DNA of 64,000 bases. Origin: PHAA01 sp963665865. GTDB lineage: Bacteria > Bacillota > Syntrophomonadia > Syntrophomonadales > Syntrophomonadaceae. The notes under the pieces were generated by a model, which saw only the letters and a list, made by a program, of their open reading frames with translations, did no database searches and had not been told where the DNA came from. Of the stretch, positions 1 to 7,666 are shown one piece after another (position 1 is the stretch's first letter; the number at the start of each line of letters is the position of its first letter). Location: assembly GCA_963665865.2 (NCBI GenBank), contig CAXXWF010000001.1:1984001-2048000 (forward strand), in the 5' to 3' direction. A program made the translations under genes and the position numbers.

Positions 1-1583
1 TTCGTCGTGGTAGCATTCAGATTCACCTTGCTGGTGTAGATCCATGTCTCGTTGGTTTGGAGCAGGTTGTCAGCATTGACGTCACCGGAAACATAGTTTA
101 CGAGACTGACTTTATCATCGGTGACACTCACATTACTTAATGTGACCATACCGGGGTTCGTTACTTTATAGGTGTACGTAACTGAGCCCTGTCCAGAAGT
201 CAATGCCAACGGTGCTGGGGTTTTTATTACGTTGATCAGTGGTGGATAGATCGTGGAAGATCCTCCCCCCCCGCCAGAGCCGCCACTGGAATAGGTATTT
301 GTAACGGTAGCTGTTGCCGTAGCTCCAGCTGTGACAGGTATAGATGCTGCCGGAAGGGTTGTACTCCAACCAGTAGGGGGTGCTTCGGTGATGGTATAAG
401 CACCAGGGGTCAGGCCAGTCCAAGTCTGCACCAATCCGTTAGCAACATTGAAAGTTTTGCTATTGCCAGCGGTGTAGGATGGACCGGTGATTTGGATTGT
501 GAAGTCTGGCTGAGTCTGACCGGATGGCAACCCACTAACAACCTTGGTAACTGTCAGCGAGCCTGTACTAGAGCCGCCGCCGGAATAGGTGTTTGTAACC
601 GTAGCTGTTGCCGTAGCTCCGGCTGTGACAGGTATAGATGCTGCCGGAAGGGTTGTAGTCCACCCGGTGGGGGTTGCTTCGGTAATGGTATAAGCACCAG
701 GGGTCAGGCCAGTCCAAGTCTGCACCAATCCGTTAGCAACATTGAAAGTTTTGCTATTGCCAGTGGTGTAGGATGGACCGGTGATTTTGATTGCGAAGTC
801 TGGCTGAGTCTGACCTGACGGCAACCCACTAACGACCTTGGTAACTGTCAGCGAGCCTGTCTGGTCTGGACAAGGTCCATTTATGATGGTATTGCTGTTT
901 AGCGTTACCGCGCCATTCCGTGCCAATAACTGTCCATATACCGTCGCCCCGGTAGTCGCTGTGATGGATGCCGATGCGAAGATGTGTCCCACAAAAGTAG
1001 AGTTTGCTCCTAATGTCGCGGAGCTTCCGACCTGCCAAAAGGTTCGGCAGAACCGAGCACTGTTGATGAGTACAACATTGCTGTTATCTGCTGTGATGAG
1101 CGTGGAGGCAGTCTTAAATACGAAGACGCCATCGGGGTTGCCTTGGGCGTTGAGCGTGAGTGTGCCCGTTATCTCGAAAGTGCCACTAGCTGAATCGTAA
1201 GTGCCAGGAGTCAAGGTAGTCCCACCAAGCTCAGTAGGAATGCGAGTGACCGGCGTCCGTCCGGCAGCGTCATTATATGCGGTTATCAAGTCGTTCTGGG
1301 CCTGAAGTGCTACAGAGTCAGCCACGTAGAATGAATCCCCAGTCGCTATTACCATCTGCGCCTGTCCAGTGATTGCAGTACCTGGAGACAGCCCGACATC
1401 TCCGCTGATTGTGGTCGTTCCGGTATTGGTGATTGTCGTACCAGCCAAAACCGCAAAATTAGAAGTTGTATTGAGTGCCACGGGTGTTTGGGCTGACACT
1501 CTCATTGCCGGTACGACCATCATACCTACCAGTAATAGTATTAGTAGTAATGGTATAAATCGCGTTTTGTTAATTTTTATCAT
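1..1583 (-). CDS. Ice-binding-like (DUF3494) surface protein with tandem repeat domains, C-terminus beyond the window
   Basis: Seen: one frame stays open on the minus strand from ATG 1583 (upstream AAAGG) to the window edge, about 527 codons. Residues 1-30 form a signal peptide (MIKINKTRF, then a hydrophobic run ending near VSAQ). Residues 33-243 read as a DUF3494 ice-binding-like domain, with NFAVLAGTTITNTG, GVFVFKTAS and GATVYGQLLARNGAVTL. Residues 244-440 are two 98-residue repeats, each with SLTVTKVVSGLPSGQ and TGLTPGAYTITEA, resembling SpaA/Cna-B-type stalk domains. A Gly-rich linker and a DUF11-like domain (SGQGSVTYTYKVTNPG) follow. Family knowledge: DUF3494 proteins are secreted, and some bind ice or act as adhesins. 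The protein is probably exported and wall-associated, but the anchor would lie outside the window. The TetR gene is 27 bp upstream on the same strand. Which ligand it binds cannot be told. Confidence 0.85.
   Translation of the reverse strand, partial: MIKINKTRFIPLLLILLLVGMMVVPAMRVSAQTPVALNTTSNFAVLAGTTITNTGTTTISGDVGLSPGTAITGQAQMVIATGDSFYVADSVALQAQNDLITAYNDAAGRTPVTRIPTELGGTTLTPGTYDSASGTFEITGTLTLNAQGNPDGVFVFKTASTLITADNSNVVLINSARFCRTFWQVGSSATLGANSTFVGHIFASASITATTGATVYGQLLARNGAVTLNSNTIINGPCPDQTGSLTVTKVVSGLPSGQTQPDFAIKITGPSYTTGNSKTFNVANGLVQTWTGLTPGAYTITEATPTGWTTTLPAASIPVTAGATATATVTNTYSGGGSSTGSLTVTKVVSGLPSGQTQPDFTIQITGPSYTAGNSKTFNVANGLVQTWTGLTPGAYTITEAPPTGWSTTLPAASIPVTAGATATATVTNTYSSGGSGGGGGSSTIYPPLINVIKTPAPLALTSGQGSVTYTYKVTNPGMVTLSNVSVTDDKVSLVNYVSGDVNADNLLQTNETWIYTSKVNLNATTT
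262..849 (-). repeat. Two tandem 294-bp coding repeats
   Basis: The units at about 262-555 and 556-849 are near-identical at nucleotide level. For example, GTAACTGTCAGCGAGCCTGT begins at 547 and again at 841. The period is 294 bp (98 codons). They encode the two stalk-like domains of the surface protein. Such similarity suggests recent duplication or ongoing homogenisation. Confidence 0.9.
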
Positions 1584-1610
1584 AATTTATTCAATCCTTT
1601 CGATTCATTT

Positions 1611-2177
1611 TTATCTCTTAATTCCGTTAATAATGAAGGTAACTAGCTCTTCAAATACTTTATACTGCTTGTCAGCTTTGCCATTAACCTGCAACAAATA
1701 AGCGGTTTCTCTTCCCATGAAAAAAATGATTGCCCCGTAAAGCTCTGTATCGATATCTCTGATTTCCCCTTTTTGTTTTGATTCATCCAGTATTTTACGA
1801 AATATCTCCGGTACACCCATAGAATCAGTTTTTATCCACTGCAATTTGTTTGTAGACGGGCCCCTGCCTTCCTGCTCTAATACCTTTGCTAAATCGGGGT
1901 TATCCTCCAATTGTTTGAAGTGGAATTTCAATAGTCTTTTTATCTTTTCGATTGGAGGTATGTTTTTTTTTTCGAGTTCTTCGCTGAAGGTAACTATTTG
2001 TTCATGTTGTGCCTCAAAGATATAGTCCAGAATCCCGTCTTTGTTTTTAAAATAAATATATACAGTCCCGACAGCGATTTTGGCATCGTCCGCTATAGCA
2101 CGGACCTTTGTTTTGCAAAAGCCCTCTTTGGCAATGATTTTTGTCGCCGATACACGGATAAGTTCCTTCTTCTCCAT
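1611..2177 (-). CDS. TetR/AcrR-family transcriptional regulator
   Basis: 188 residues. The N-terminal helix-turn-helix covers roughly residues 8-50 (IRVSATKIIAKEGF, then VRAIADDAKIAVGTVYIYFKNKDGI), the classic TetR signature. A helical ligand-binding domain follows, with no recognisable subfamily. The ATG at 2177 is preceded by AAGGAG and AGAGGA. It lies 27 bp upstream of the ice-binding-like gene on the same strand, so the two are probably one operon. A palindrome of the TGAATGA-N4-TCATTCA type sits about 145 bp upstream (2322-2339) and is the likely autoregulatory operator. The effector is unknown. Confidence 0.9.
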   Translation of the reverse strand: MEKKELIRVSATKIIAKEGFCKTKVRAIADDAKIAVGTVYIYFKNKDGILDYIFEAQHEQIVTFSEELEKKNIPPIEKIKRLLKFHFKQLEDNPDLAKVLEQEGRGPSTNKLQWIKTDSMGVPEIFRKILDESKQKGEIRDIDTELYGAIIFFMGRETAYLLQVNGKADKQYKVFEELVTFIINGIKR

Positions 2178-2209
2178 AATTCCTCTTACTCCTTACATAT
2201 TGTGTAAGA

Positions 2210-2284
2210 TTACCGGAGTAACAACAGAAATGGCGTCAACTGCAGCCACTGCTGGTTGTTGCGACAATCATATTTTTTTCTCAT
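2210..2284 (-). CDS. Possible 24-codon leader ORF between operator and TetR gene
   Basis: ATG at 2284 is preceded by a strong site, GAAGGAGATGATTC, with AAGGAG 7 nt away. The frame runs 24 codons (MRKKYDCRNN through FLLLLR) to TAA at 2210-2212, 32 bp before the TetR start. The ribosome site is better than that of many real genes here, and the ORF sits directly downstream of the operator. It could be a leader peptide, a short membrane-active peptide or the stump of a decayed gene. No homology is recognised. Confidence 0.35.
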   Translation of the reverse strand: MRKKYDCRNNQQWLQLTPFLLLLR

Positions 2285-2321
2285 GAATCATCTCCTTCGA
2301 CGGCTAATACGCGCTCATCTA

Positions 2322-2339
2322 TGAATGAGCCTTCATTCA
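2322..2339. promoter_or_regulatory. Palindromic TetR-type operator
   Basis: TGAATGAGCCTTCATTCA is an inverted repeat with 7-bp arms (TGAATGA/TCATTCA) and a 4-bp spacer. This is the same layout as known operators of several Firmicutes TetR regulators, such as FadR. It lies upstream of the short ORF and the TetR gene. Confidence 0.6.
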
Positions 2340-2387
2340 CATGGCATCAAAATAATAAAAGTGTAGGGCCATCCCAGGCCTTAATTA

Positions 2388-2560
2388 AAAAGCCTCACTT
2401 CTAATAGGTTTTTATTGGTTATGCTCGATATAATGTGGCTTTGCAGCACCTTGTATATTTTGCCTGGCACTTTTGAAGTAAAATAATTATTTGAAAGAAT
2501 TGTAAGCTTAGAAAGAATTGTAAGGTTAGTACGAATTGTAGGTTAGAAAGAATTGCAATT
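2388..2560. repeat. Dispersed intergenic repeat A, copy 1
   Basis: The copy begins TCACTTCTAATAGGTTTTTA and ends with four iterations of a GAAAGAATTGTAAG-like unit spaced about 17 nt. Related copies are at 3328-3500 and 13133-13340. It fills most of the gap between the TetR operator and the gene at 2663. No ORF is visible. Confidence 0.6.
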
Positions 2561-2662
2561 GTTCCCGACTTGTTTCACTTAGATTTGACGATAATCCCCT
2601 TCAACATTTGCTATATTTATTAAATACGGCTTGACCCGAGACTAAGATCCTGCCAGTAATTA

Positions 2663-3145
2663 TTAACTAGTAGGTGTGTCAAGACTCTGCTCAAGGTAGT
2701 ATTTATATTCAGTAACTTGTTGAACATAACGATCAAGATCATAAGACTTGTTATCTTTCATGAAAGATATGCAACCGTCAATTCCTCTTTGTCTTGATAG
2801 CAACAATAGATCAAAAACAGTTTCATCAGGATATCCTTGCTTAGCCCAATAGTCTCTAATATAAGTCAACTGCTCAACCTCAGCTTTTATATTACTATTT
2901 GCAGTATTAGTGATGCCTTCTACATGGTTAATTGCCAAAAGCAGCTCGTAAGACAAATGGTTTTCCTCACACAGTTTCCAAATGTCACGCTGGGTGTTTT
3001 CTGATATAGGTAAATCATAAATCGGTGCCTTATAATCAATAGAAGAAATTCCCACTGTGTTTTGAACGGCAAGCGAGCAAATTAATATCAGGATTATAAT
3101 TGAGATAATAGATACATACCATATCAATCCTCTTGTAATAGGCAT
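2663..3145 (-). CDS. Membrane-anchored lysozyme/transglycosylase-like small protein
   Basis: The frame opens at 3169, but the ATG at 3145 has the better ribosome site (GAAGGTGAAAGTA). That gives 160 residues starting MPITRGLIWYV. One N-terminal membrane segment (residues 6-27) leads to an extracellular helical domain with IWKLCEENHLSYELLLAINHVEG, where the glutamate is placed like the catalytic Glu of SLT-type lytic transglycosylases. The usual ESG is changed to EGI, so activity is uncertain. A role in wall remodelling is inferred from fold resemblance only. It stands alone between two copies of repeat A. Confidence 0.55.
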   Translation of the reverse strand: MPITRGLIWYVSIISIIILILICSLAVQNTVGISSIDYKAPIYDLPISENTQRDIWKLCEENHLSYELLLAINHVEGITNTANSNIKAEVEQLTYIRDYWAKQGYPDETVFDLLLLSRQRGIDGCISFMKDNKSYDLDRYVQQVTEYKYYLEQSLDTPTS

Positions 3146-3327
3146 TACTTTCACCTTCGCTCTATTCATATCAATATTATGTTTTACTCTTAATTCTTAC
3201 TGAACTCCTGAGGTCTGGTGAATATGCCCTATAAATAGAAGTCTTGCTAAATACCTGTTAATGATTCAGCCTTCGCATGAAAACAAAACAAATAAGTGTA
3301 AGTAAATCCTACGCCTCGGTTATAGAA

Positions 3328-3500
3328 AGCCTGACTTATAATAAGTTTTGGTTGGTTAAAAAGCCAACAATTTGTCGCTTTTCGGTATACCAAGTATATA
3401 TTGTGCATGGCACTTTTTAAGGAATAAAAATGTTAGAAAGAATCGAAAGTCTGAAAGAATTGATGTTCGAAAGAATTGAATTGTCTGAAAGTATGCTATA
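3328..3500. repeat. Dispersed intergenic repeat A, copy 2
   Basis: The order of blocks is the same as in copy 1: a GACTTATAATAAGTTTTGG block, then GGCACTTTTT, then three GAAAGAAT(T/C)G units at about 17-nt spacing, then an AATTACAATTGTATACCTTT tail that is shared with copy 3. No coding potential is seen. Confidence 0.6.
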
Positions 3501-3607
3501 GATTAATATTCATTAACCCAATTACAATTGTATACCTTTTTTTGGCAAATTACAAGCGTCACGTAATGCGCCGCAAATATATTTGTCGCTCATAACAGGG
3601 TCAAAGC

Positions 3608-3780
3608 AGACATATACATTTCACGCGATAAGCTCTATAATAGAACATAGTTACTATCAGCAATGATTACTTTGTCACCCTCTTTCACCTTCTGTTTTCC
3701 GCACTCCGTCTGCAGCACTTAAAAAGCTTAGAATATTTATTTAGACAATGAACTTTCGACTTTCTCCATATATGCGATAA
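3608..3780. repeat. Solo copy of the upstream region of the NYN genes (repeat B)
   Basis: The region shows ATACATTTCACGCGATAAGC, then TTCACCTTCTGTTTTCCG, followed by a diverged TTTCGACTTTCTCCATATA block. The same blocks in the same order lie upstream of both NYN genes (from about 5485 and 7315). Here no NYN gene follows, so it may mark a lost third copy. The rest of the gap to 3884 holds nothing else recognisable. Confidence 0.5.
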
Positions 3781-3884
3781 ATATATATGGAGTCAAAAAT
3801 TCTGGCTCGCAATTGAGCGGACTCTTAAGGGTCCTATTTCGAATGAAGGTATCATCCTTTGGAAATATACAGGGGGAAAAGTAC

Positions 3885-4415
3885 ATGAAAGAGGTTTTTT
3901 CGAGAAACCTGGATGCGGACAACAGTATTCTGTTGCTGGTGGATTATCAAGACAAACTGTTTGACGGCATTGAGTCACAGAGCTGTACGGATATTAAAAA
4001 TAACGTTATAGCCTTGGCAGAGGGCGCTCAAGCACTGGGCATTCCTGTCATTTTAACTACCATCCGAGCCAAAATAAATGGACCCTTTTTGCCAGAGATT
4101 ACTAAGATCTTCCCAGATGCTTTACTCATTGATCGCAAATTACCTTCGTTTGATATTTTTCAGGATCGTCAGCTTTTGGAGACCTTAGAACAAAGCGGCA
4201 AAAAGCAGTTGGTGCTGTCAGGCCTTTGGACAAGTATGTGCATGTGCCATACTTCCCTGCATGCCTTGCAGATGGGATTTGATGTCCTAGGTGTGACAGA
4301 CACCTCTGGTTCGGAGAGCTTGGAACCACACAACGCCGCTCTTCTGCGTATGATTCAGGATGGTGCTGTATGTACATGCCATCTGGATGCTGGCCCTTTC
4401 CGCAGAAATGAATAG
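3885..4415 (+). CDS. Isochorismatase-family cysteine hydrolase (YcaC-like)
   Basis: 176 residues from ATG 3885, chosen because AGGGGG lies about 8 nt upstream. The frame itself opens earlier, at 3813. Family motifs: NSILLLVDYQ with the catalytic Asp near residue 17, PVILTTIRAKINGPFLPEI with a FPDA motif, a Lys in DRKLPSF, and the nucleophile region LSGLWTSMCMCHTS containing the catalytic Cys. VTDTSGS follows, as in YcaC-type hydrolases. The family splits C-N or vinyl-ether bonds in small molecules, and the substrate here is unknown. It is monocistronic, with NYN genes convergent downstream. Confidence 0.85.
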   Translation: MKEVFSRNLDADNSILLLVDYQDKLFDGIESQSCTDIKNNVIALAEGAQALGIPVILTTIRAKINGPFLPEITKIFPDALLIDRKLPSFDIFQDRQLLETLEQSGKKQLVLSGLWTSMCMCHTSLHALQMGFDVLGVTDTSGSESLEPHNAALLRMIQDGAVCTCHLDAGPFRRNE

Positions 4416-4449
4416 CAGGCTGAACTCCATAGCTGTTGAACCGGATTAT

Positions 4450-5695
4450 GGGCAGAAATGTTATCAGTGGTCAATTTAAGAGAATATGCAAATTCCTATT
4501 AATGGAGAAATTCCTTGAATCGGAATTCGGTTGGCTGCCTTATTTCACTTAGATACTCCATTCGCAGTAATTTGAGTGACGGCTTCAACTATTACTTGTT
4601 CAACGGTTGGAGAAACGATTACTTTTTCATGCTTGTCTTCGGTGAGCGCAATAGATAAGCAACCGTAATATAAGCATAATTCTAGTAGGTCAATTGATTT
4701 TTGCCTGGTTATTTTTAGTACGGACATGGCTTCCGTAACAAAGAATTCCTTCCCGAGATACATTTTGGGTTTTCCCGAATTTCGCATATAAAAATTATTA
4801 ACCAAAGCAACTCCCTGCAGAGCAAGTGTTTTCATGTCTATCGAGTCAGCTTTGATCGGATCCAAACCTAACAGCGACTCCAGCGAGAAGGCTTTATCTG
4901 TATAATCCAATAACGAACTATCCTCATGAATAAATGCCTCTAAGAAAAACAAATGGACACTTTTTCCATAGTATTTCACCCTATTCAATAAAGGAATCAT
5001 GTCTTTATCAGCCGATGCTATGGCATAACAGTCTATTTCCGGGAATTTTATCAGCGTTTCTAGTGCATCCAAGCTCAATTCGATGTTGCCTGCATTTCTA
5101 ACTACATCGTTGCGATTCCAGCTGCCAAATATATGTTTGGTAGTGACCCTTTTTCTTTGAATCTCAGTCTGCAGCCCGGGGACCCTCTCAAAATCTGCAT
5201 AGGCGCTAAATATTCTTACTTTATCATCTTTGTAGATGTCCCATATTTTATCTATAATATTTATGATCATTTCTTCTGAATTTACCCCGTAGTATTTGGC
5301 TAATCCCCAGTGAATATTATCTAAATCTCCAAAAACGGCGACTTGATTTGCCATTTCTATTTCCCCCCTACTTTACAATCCTTTAGAAATAGACTACACC
5401 CTAATAATAGCATAATTATTCCCAAGTATGTCTATAAATCGCCTTCTTTGACTATAAGTCGTATTGATTTTTCCGCAAAATATATAAGTATACATTTCAC
5501 TGGATAAGCTGTACAATTACAAAAGGTAATAACTGGTATTATTTTTCTCTCTATTCTCCTTCTGTTTTTCCGTCCCCCTGGAACAGCCGGGCTATTTTAT
5601 AAAGCATTACGAACCATTCACACCATCTTCTTTCAATTTTCTCTACATAGGCGCTCGATCAATGTATAAGGTAAATAAGGCTTGCCAGCAAACAC
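4450..5695 (-). repeat. Segmental duplication unit 1 (NYN gene with flanks)
   Basis: The NYN gene and both flanks match the segment at 6280-7525. Downstream, GTTATCAGTGGTC(A/G)ATTT and GAGAAATTCC(T/C)TGAA are shared. Upstream, CACCATCTTCTTTCAATTTT and the ATACAT-GGATAAGCTGTA blocks are shared. The units are about 1.25 kb each and offset by about 1.83 kb, with a unique 580-bp stretch between them. Confidence 0.75.
4545..5354 (-). CDS. NYN-domain (DUF88/LabA-like) putative ribonuclease, copy 1
   Basis: 269 residues. The NYN (PIN-like) domain covers residues 1-165. Acidic positions are visible in AVFGDLDNIHWGL (Asp10, Asp12, Asn13), in the ELSLDALETL motif and in ASADKDMIPL. The C-terminal third (MYLGKEFFVTEAMSVLKITR) looks like a winged-helix/LOTUS-type nucleic-acid-binding domain. 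Family knowledge: NYN proteins are metal-dependent RNases of RNA processing or turnover. The start has GGGGGGAAATAGAA upstream. It is paralogous to the gene at 6371-7207 and part of a tandem duplication. RNA target unknown. Confidence 0.8.
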   Translation of the reverse strand: MANQVAVFGDLDNIHWGLAKYYGVNSEEMIINIIDKIWDIYKDDKVRIFSAYADFERVPGLQTEIQRKRVTTKHIFGSWNRNDVVRNAGNIELSLDALETLIKFPEIDCYAIASADKDMIPLLNRVKYYGKSVHLFFLEAFIHEDSSLLDYTDKAFSLESLLGLDPIKADSIDMKTLALQGVALVNNFYMRNSGKPKMYLGKEFFVTEAMSVLKITRQKSIDLLELCLYYGCLSIALTEDKHEKVIVSPTVEQVIVEAVTQITANGVSK

Positions 5696-5893
5696 TTATA
5701 TAGGTGCCATATTCTATAAGCTTGGCTGTAATATACATATAGTCTTTTGGTAGAGGTGTTGTTCAGTAAACATACCCTTTAGTGCATCTTTTACAGACAG
5801 GGACTGATTTTAGCAGCCAAACCACAAAATGAAAGACTATAACTCATCAGAGTTTTTCGATACATAAAAGACCAAATAGAAGGAGGAACAATT

Positions 5894-6181
5894 ATGGAAA
5901 ACAGAGAGGTATATCAAGGCAAAATCGAGGCCCAGTTCAGCGAGTGGGGCTCTGCGATTGACAGATTAAAGGCTAGAGCCGACAAGGCAGCAGCAGATAC
6001 CAAGCAGGGTTATTATGATGAGATTGAAACCTTACACGCCAAGCAGGCATCAATGCAAGCCAAATTAGAGGAAATAAAAACGTCGAGCGACGATGCCTGG
6101 GGGGATCTCAAGAAAGGTCTGGATCATTCCTTGAATCAAGTTGAGAATTCTTTTAGCAAGGCCGCTGCCCGGTTCAAATAA
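5894..6181 (+). CDS. Small coiled-coil protein, sll1863-like stress family
   Basis: 95 residues, highly charged and predicted almost entirely helical: EWGSAIDRLKARADKAAADT, then YYDEIETLHAKQASMQAKLEE, then a C-terminal NSFSKAAARFK. The strong site AGAAGGAGGAACAATT precedes the ATG, and a textbook terminator follows (6203-6238), so this is a well-expressed monocistronic gene. It resembles the sll1863-type coiled-coil proteins reported in stress responses; that is family resemblance only. It sits between the two copies of the NYN duplication and is transcribed opposite to both. Confidence 0.75.
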   Translation: MENREVYQGKIEAQFSEWGSAIDRLKARADKAAADTKQGYYDEIETLHAKQASMQAKLEEIKTSSDDAWGDLKKGLDHSLNQVENSFSKAAARFK

Positions 6182-6202
6182 ACTCAACTTATTAACAAAT
6201 TA

Positions 6203-6238
6203 AGCCTGTCGACAATGCCACGTCGACAGGCTTTTTTA
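6203..6238 (+). terminator. Rho-independent terminator
   Basis: AAGCCTGTCGAC, an 8-nt loop, then GTCGACAGGCTT and a T run: a perfect 12-bp stem 22 bp downstream of the coiled-coil gene. Confidence 0.95.
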
Positions 6239-6279
6239 TATCGAGCAAAACCCATAGCTGGCTAATCCGATTATCATAT

Positions 6280-7525
6280 GAATGTTATCAGTGGTCGATT
6301 TCCTGGGAATATTTAAATTTTAATGAATAGAGAAATTCCCTGAAACCGGAAAGCGATTCGTTGACCTATTTTACTTTAACTCTGCCTTCCCGGTAATTTG
6401 GGCGACTGCTTGAACGATTACCTGTTCAACTGCCGGAGGAACAATTATTTTTTCATGATTGTCTTCGGTGAGAGCAGTCGCCAGGGCACCTTTTTTCAGA
6501 CACAATTCTAATAGGTCAATTGCATTTTGCCGAGTGACTTTAAGGATCGTCATGACTTCCGTAATAAAGAATTCCTTCCCCAGATACATTCTCGGTTTTC
6601 CATAGTTTCGCATATAAAAACTATTCACTAAAGAAACTCCCTGGAGAACTAGTGATTCTATATCTAATGAGCCAATTTTAACTGGCTCCAAACCTAAAAG
6701 CTCTTCAATCGATATAGCTTCATCTGCATAATCGAATAACGAACTATCTGGCCCAATAAATGCCTCTAAAAAAAACAAATGAACACTTTTTCCATAGTAT
6801 CTCACCCTGTTCATTAAAGGAATCATATCTTTATCAGCCGATGTTATTACATAACAATCAATATCCGGAAATCTTATCAGCGTTTCTAGAGCATCTAAGC
6901 TCAATTCAATGTCCCCTGCATATCTAACCATATCATTGCGACGCCTGCTGCCAAAAACATGTTTGGTTGTGACCCTTTTTCTTTGCAGCTCAGTCTGTAT
7001 CCTCGGGACCCTTTCAAAATCTGCATACGCGCTAAATATTCTTACTCTATCATTTTTGTATATATCCCATATCTTATCTACAATATCTATGATCATTTCT
7101 TCTGAATTTGCCCCATAGTAATTCGATAATCCCCAGTAAATATTGTCTAAATCTCCGAAAACGGCAACTTGCCTTGCCGTTTGTGTTTCCCTCTCGGCTA
7201 CTCCCACTACTTATCATCCCCTTAATATTACCTGCCAGTTCATAATAACATAAATTTCCCATACATGTCTCTTAGCCATAAATGCAGTCAAGCTCATAAG
7301 CGGGAGGTTCAAAACATAGATATACATCTTCCTGGATAGGCTGTATAATAAATACAGATAAAGTTATTTAATGTTCATTCTCTTCTTTTCACCTTCTATT
7401 ATTCCGTCAACCCTTCTGAAACAAGAGGGGTATATACAAAGCATTTAGACTATACGCACCATCTTCTTTCAATTTTCTCCACTTACGCGCTAATCAATAC
7501 AGGAGGCTAATAAAGGCAGGCTCAC
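6280..7525 (-). repeat. Segmental duplication unit 2 (NYN gene with flanks)
   Basis: Partner of 4450-5695. Similarity covers the downstream flank, the gene and about 300 bp of upstream sequence, which carries no other gene. Both units are in the same orientation. Confidence 0.75.
6371..7207 (-). CDS. NYN-domain (DUF88/LabA-like) putative ribonuclease, copy 2
   Basis: 278 residues starting with GTG at 7207 (AAGGGGATGATAAGTA upstream). It has about nine extra N-terminal residues compared with copy 1. The same catalytic acidic residues are present in AVFGDLDNIYWGL, ELSLDALETL and TSADKDMIPL, and the same C-terminal winged-helix-like domain. The two proteins are clearly paralogous over their whole length. 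Differences are spread evenly, so the duplication is not recent, and both reading frames are intact, which implies selection on each. Confidence 0.8.
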   Translation of the reverse strand: MGVAERETQTARQVAVFGDLDNIYWGLSNYYGANSEEMIIDIVDKIWDIYKNDRVRIFSAYADFERVPRIQTELQRKRVTTKHVFGSRRRNDMVRYAGDIELSLDALETLIRFPDIDCYVITSADKDMIPLMNRVRYYGKSVHLFFLEAFIGPDSSLFDYADEAISIEELLGLEPVKIGSLDIESLVLQGVSLVNSFYMRNYGKPRMYLGKEFFITEVMTILKVTRQNAIDLLELCLKKGALATALTEDNHEKIIVPPAVEQVIVQAVAQITGKAELK

Positions 7526-7666
7526 AGGGACTGGCAGTACCGTATTAGTGCTTTCAGTTATGCTCACTGGCCGTTTAATCATGTCCGGCAGCTGTCTGCA
7601 GATAAAGATCCTGAAGGAATTGAAGCTAAAGTAATAGGTGTTTTTCGTCCGAAGGAGGGGCTAGAT

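Noticed and set aside
166..1701. Several ORFs on both strands at the left end
   Set aside because: They are out-of-frame shadows of the long ice-binding-like gene, which is open through the window edge.
7528..7666. In-frame upstream extension of the GT4 gene (protein-like, about 45 codons)
   Set aside because: No start codon lies in it and the ATG at 7667 has an excellent ribosome site; kept only as a note on that gene.
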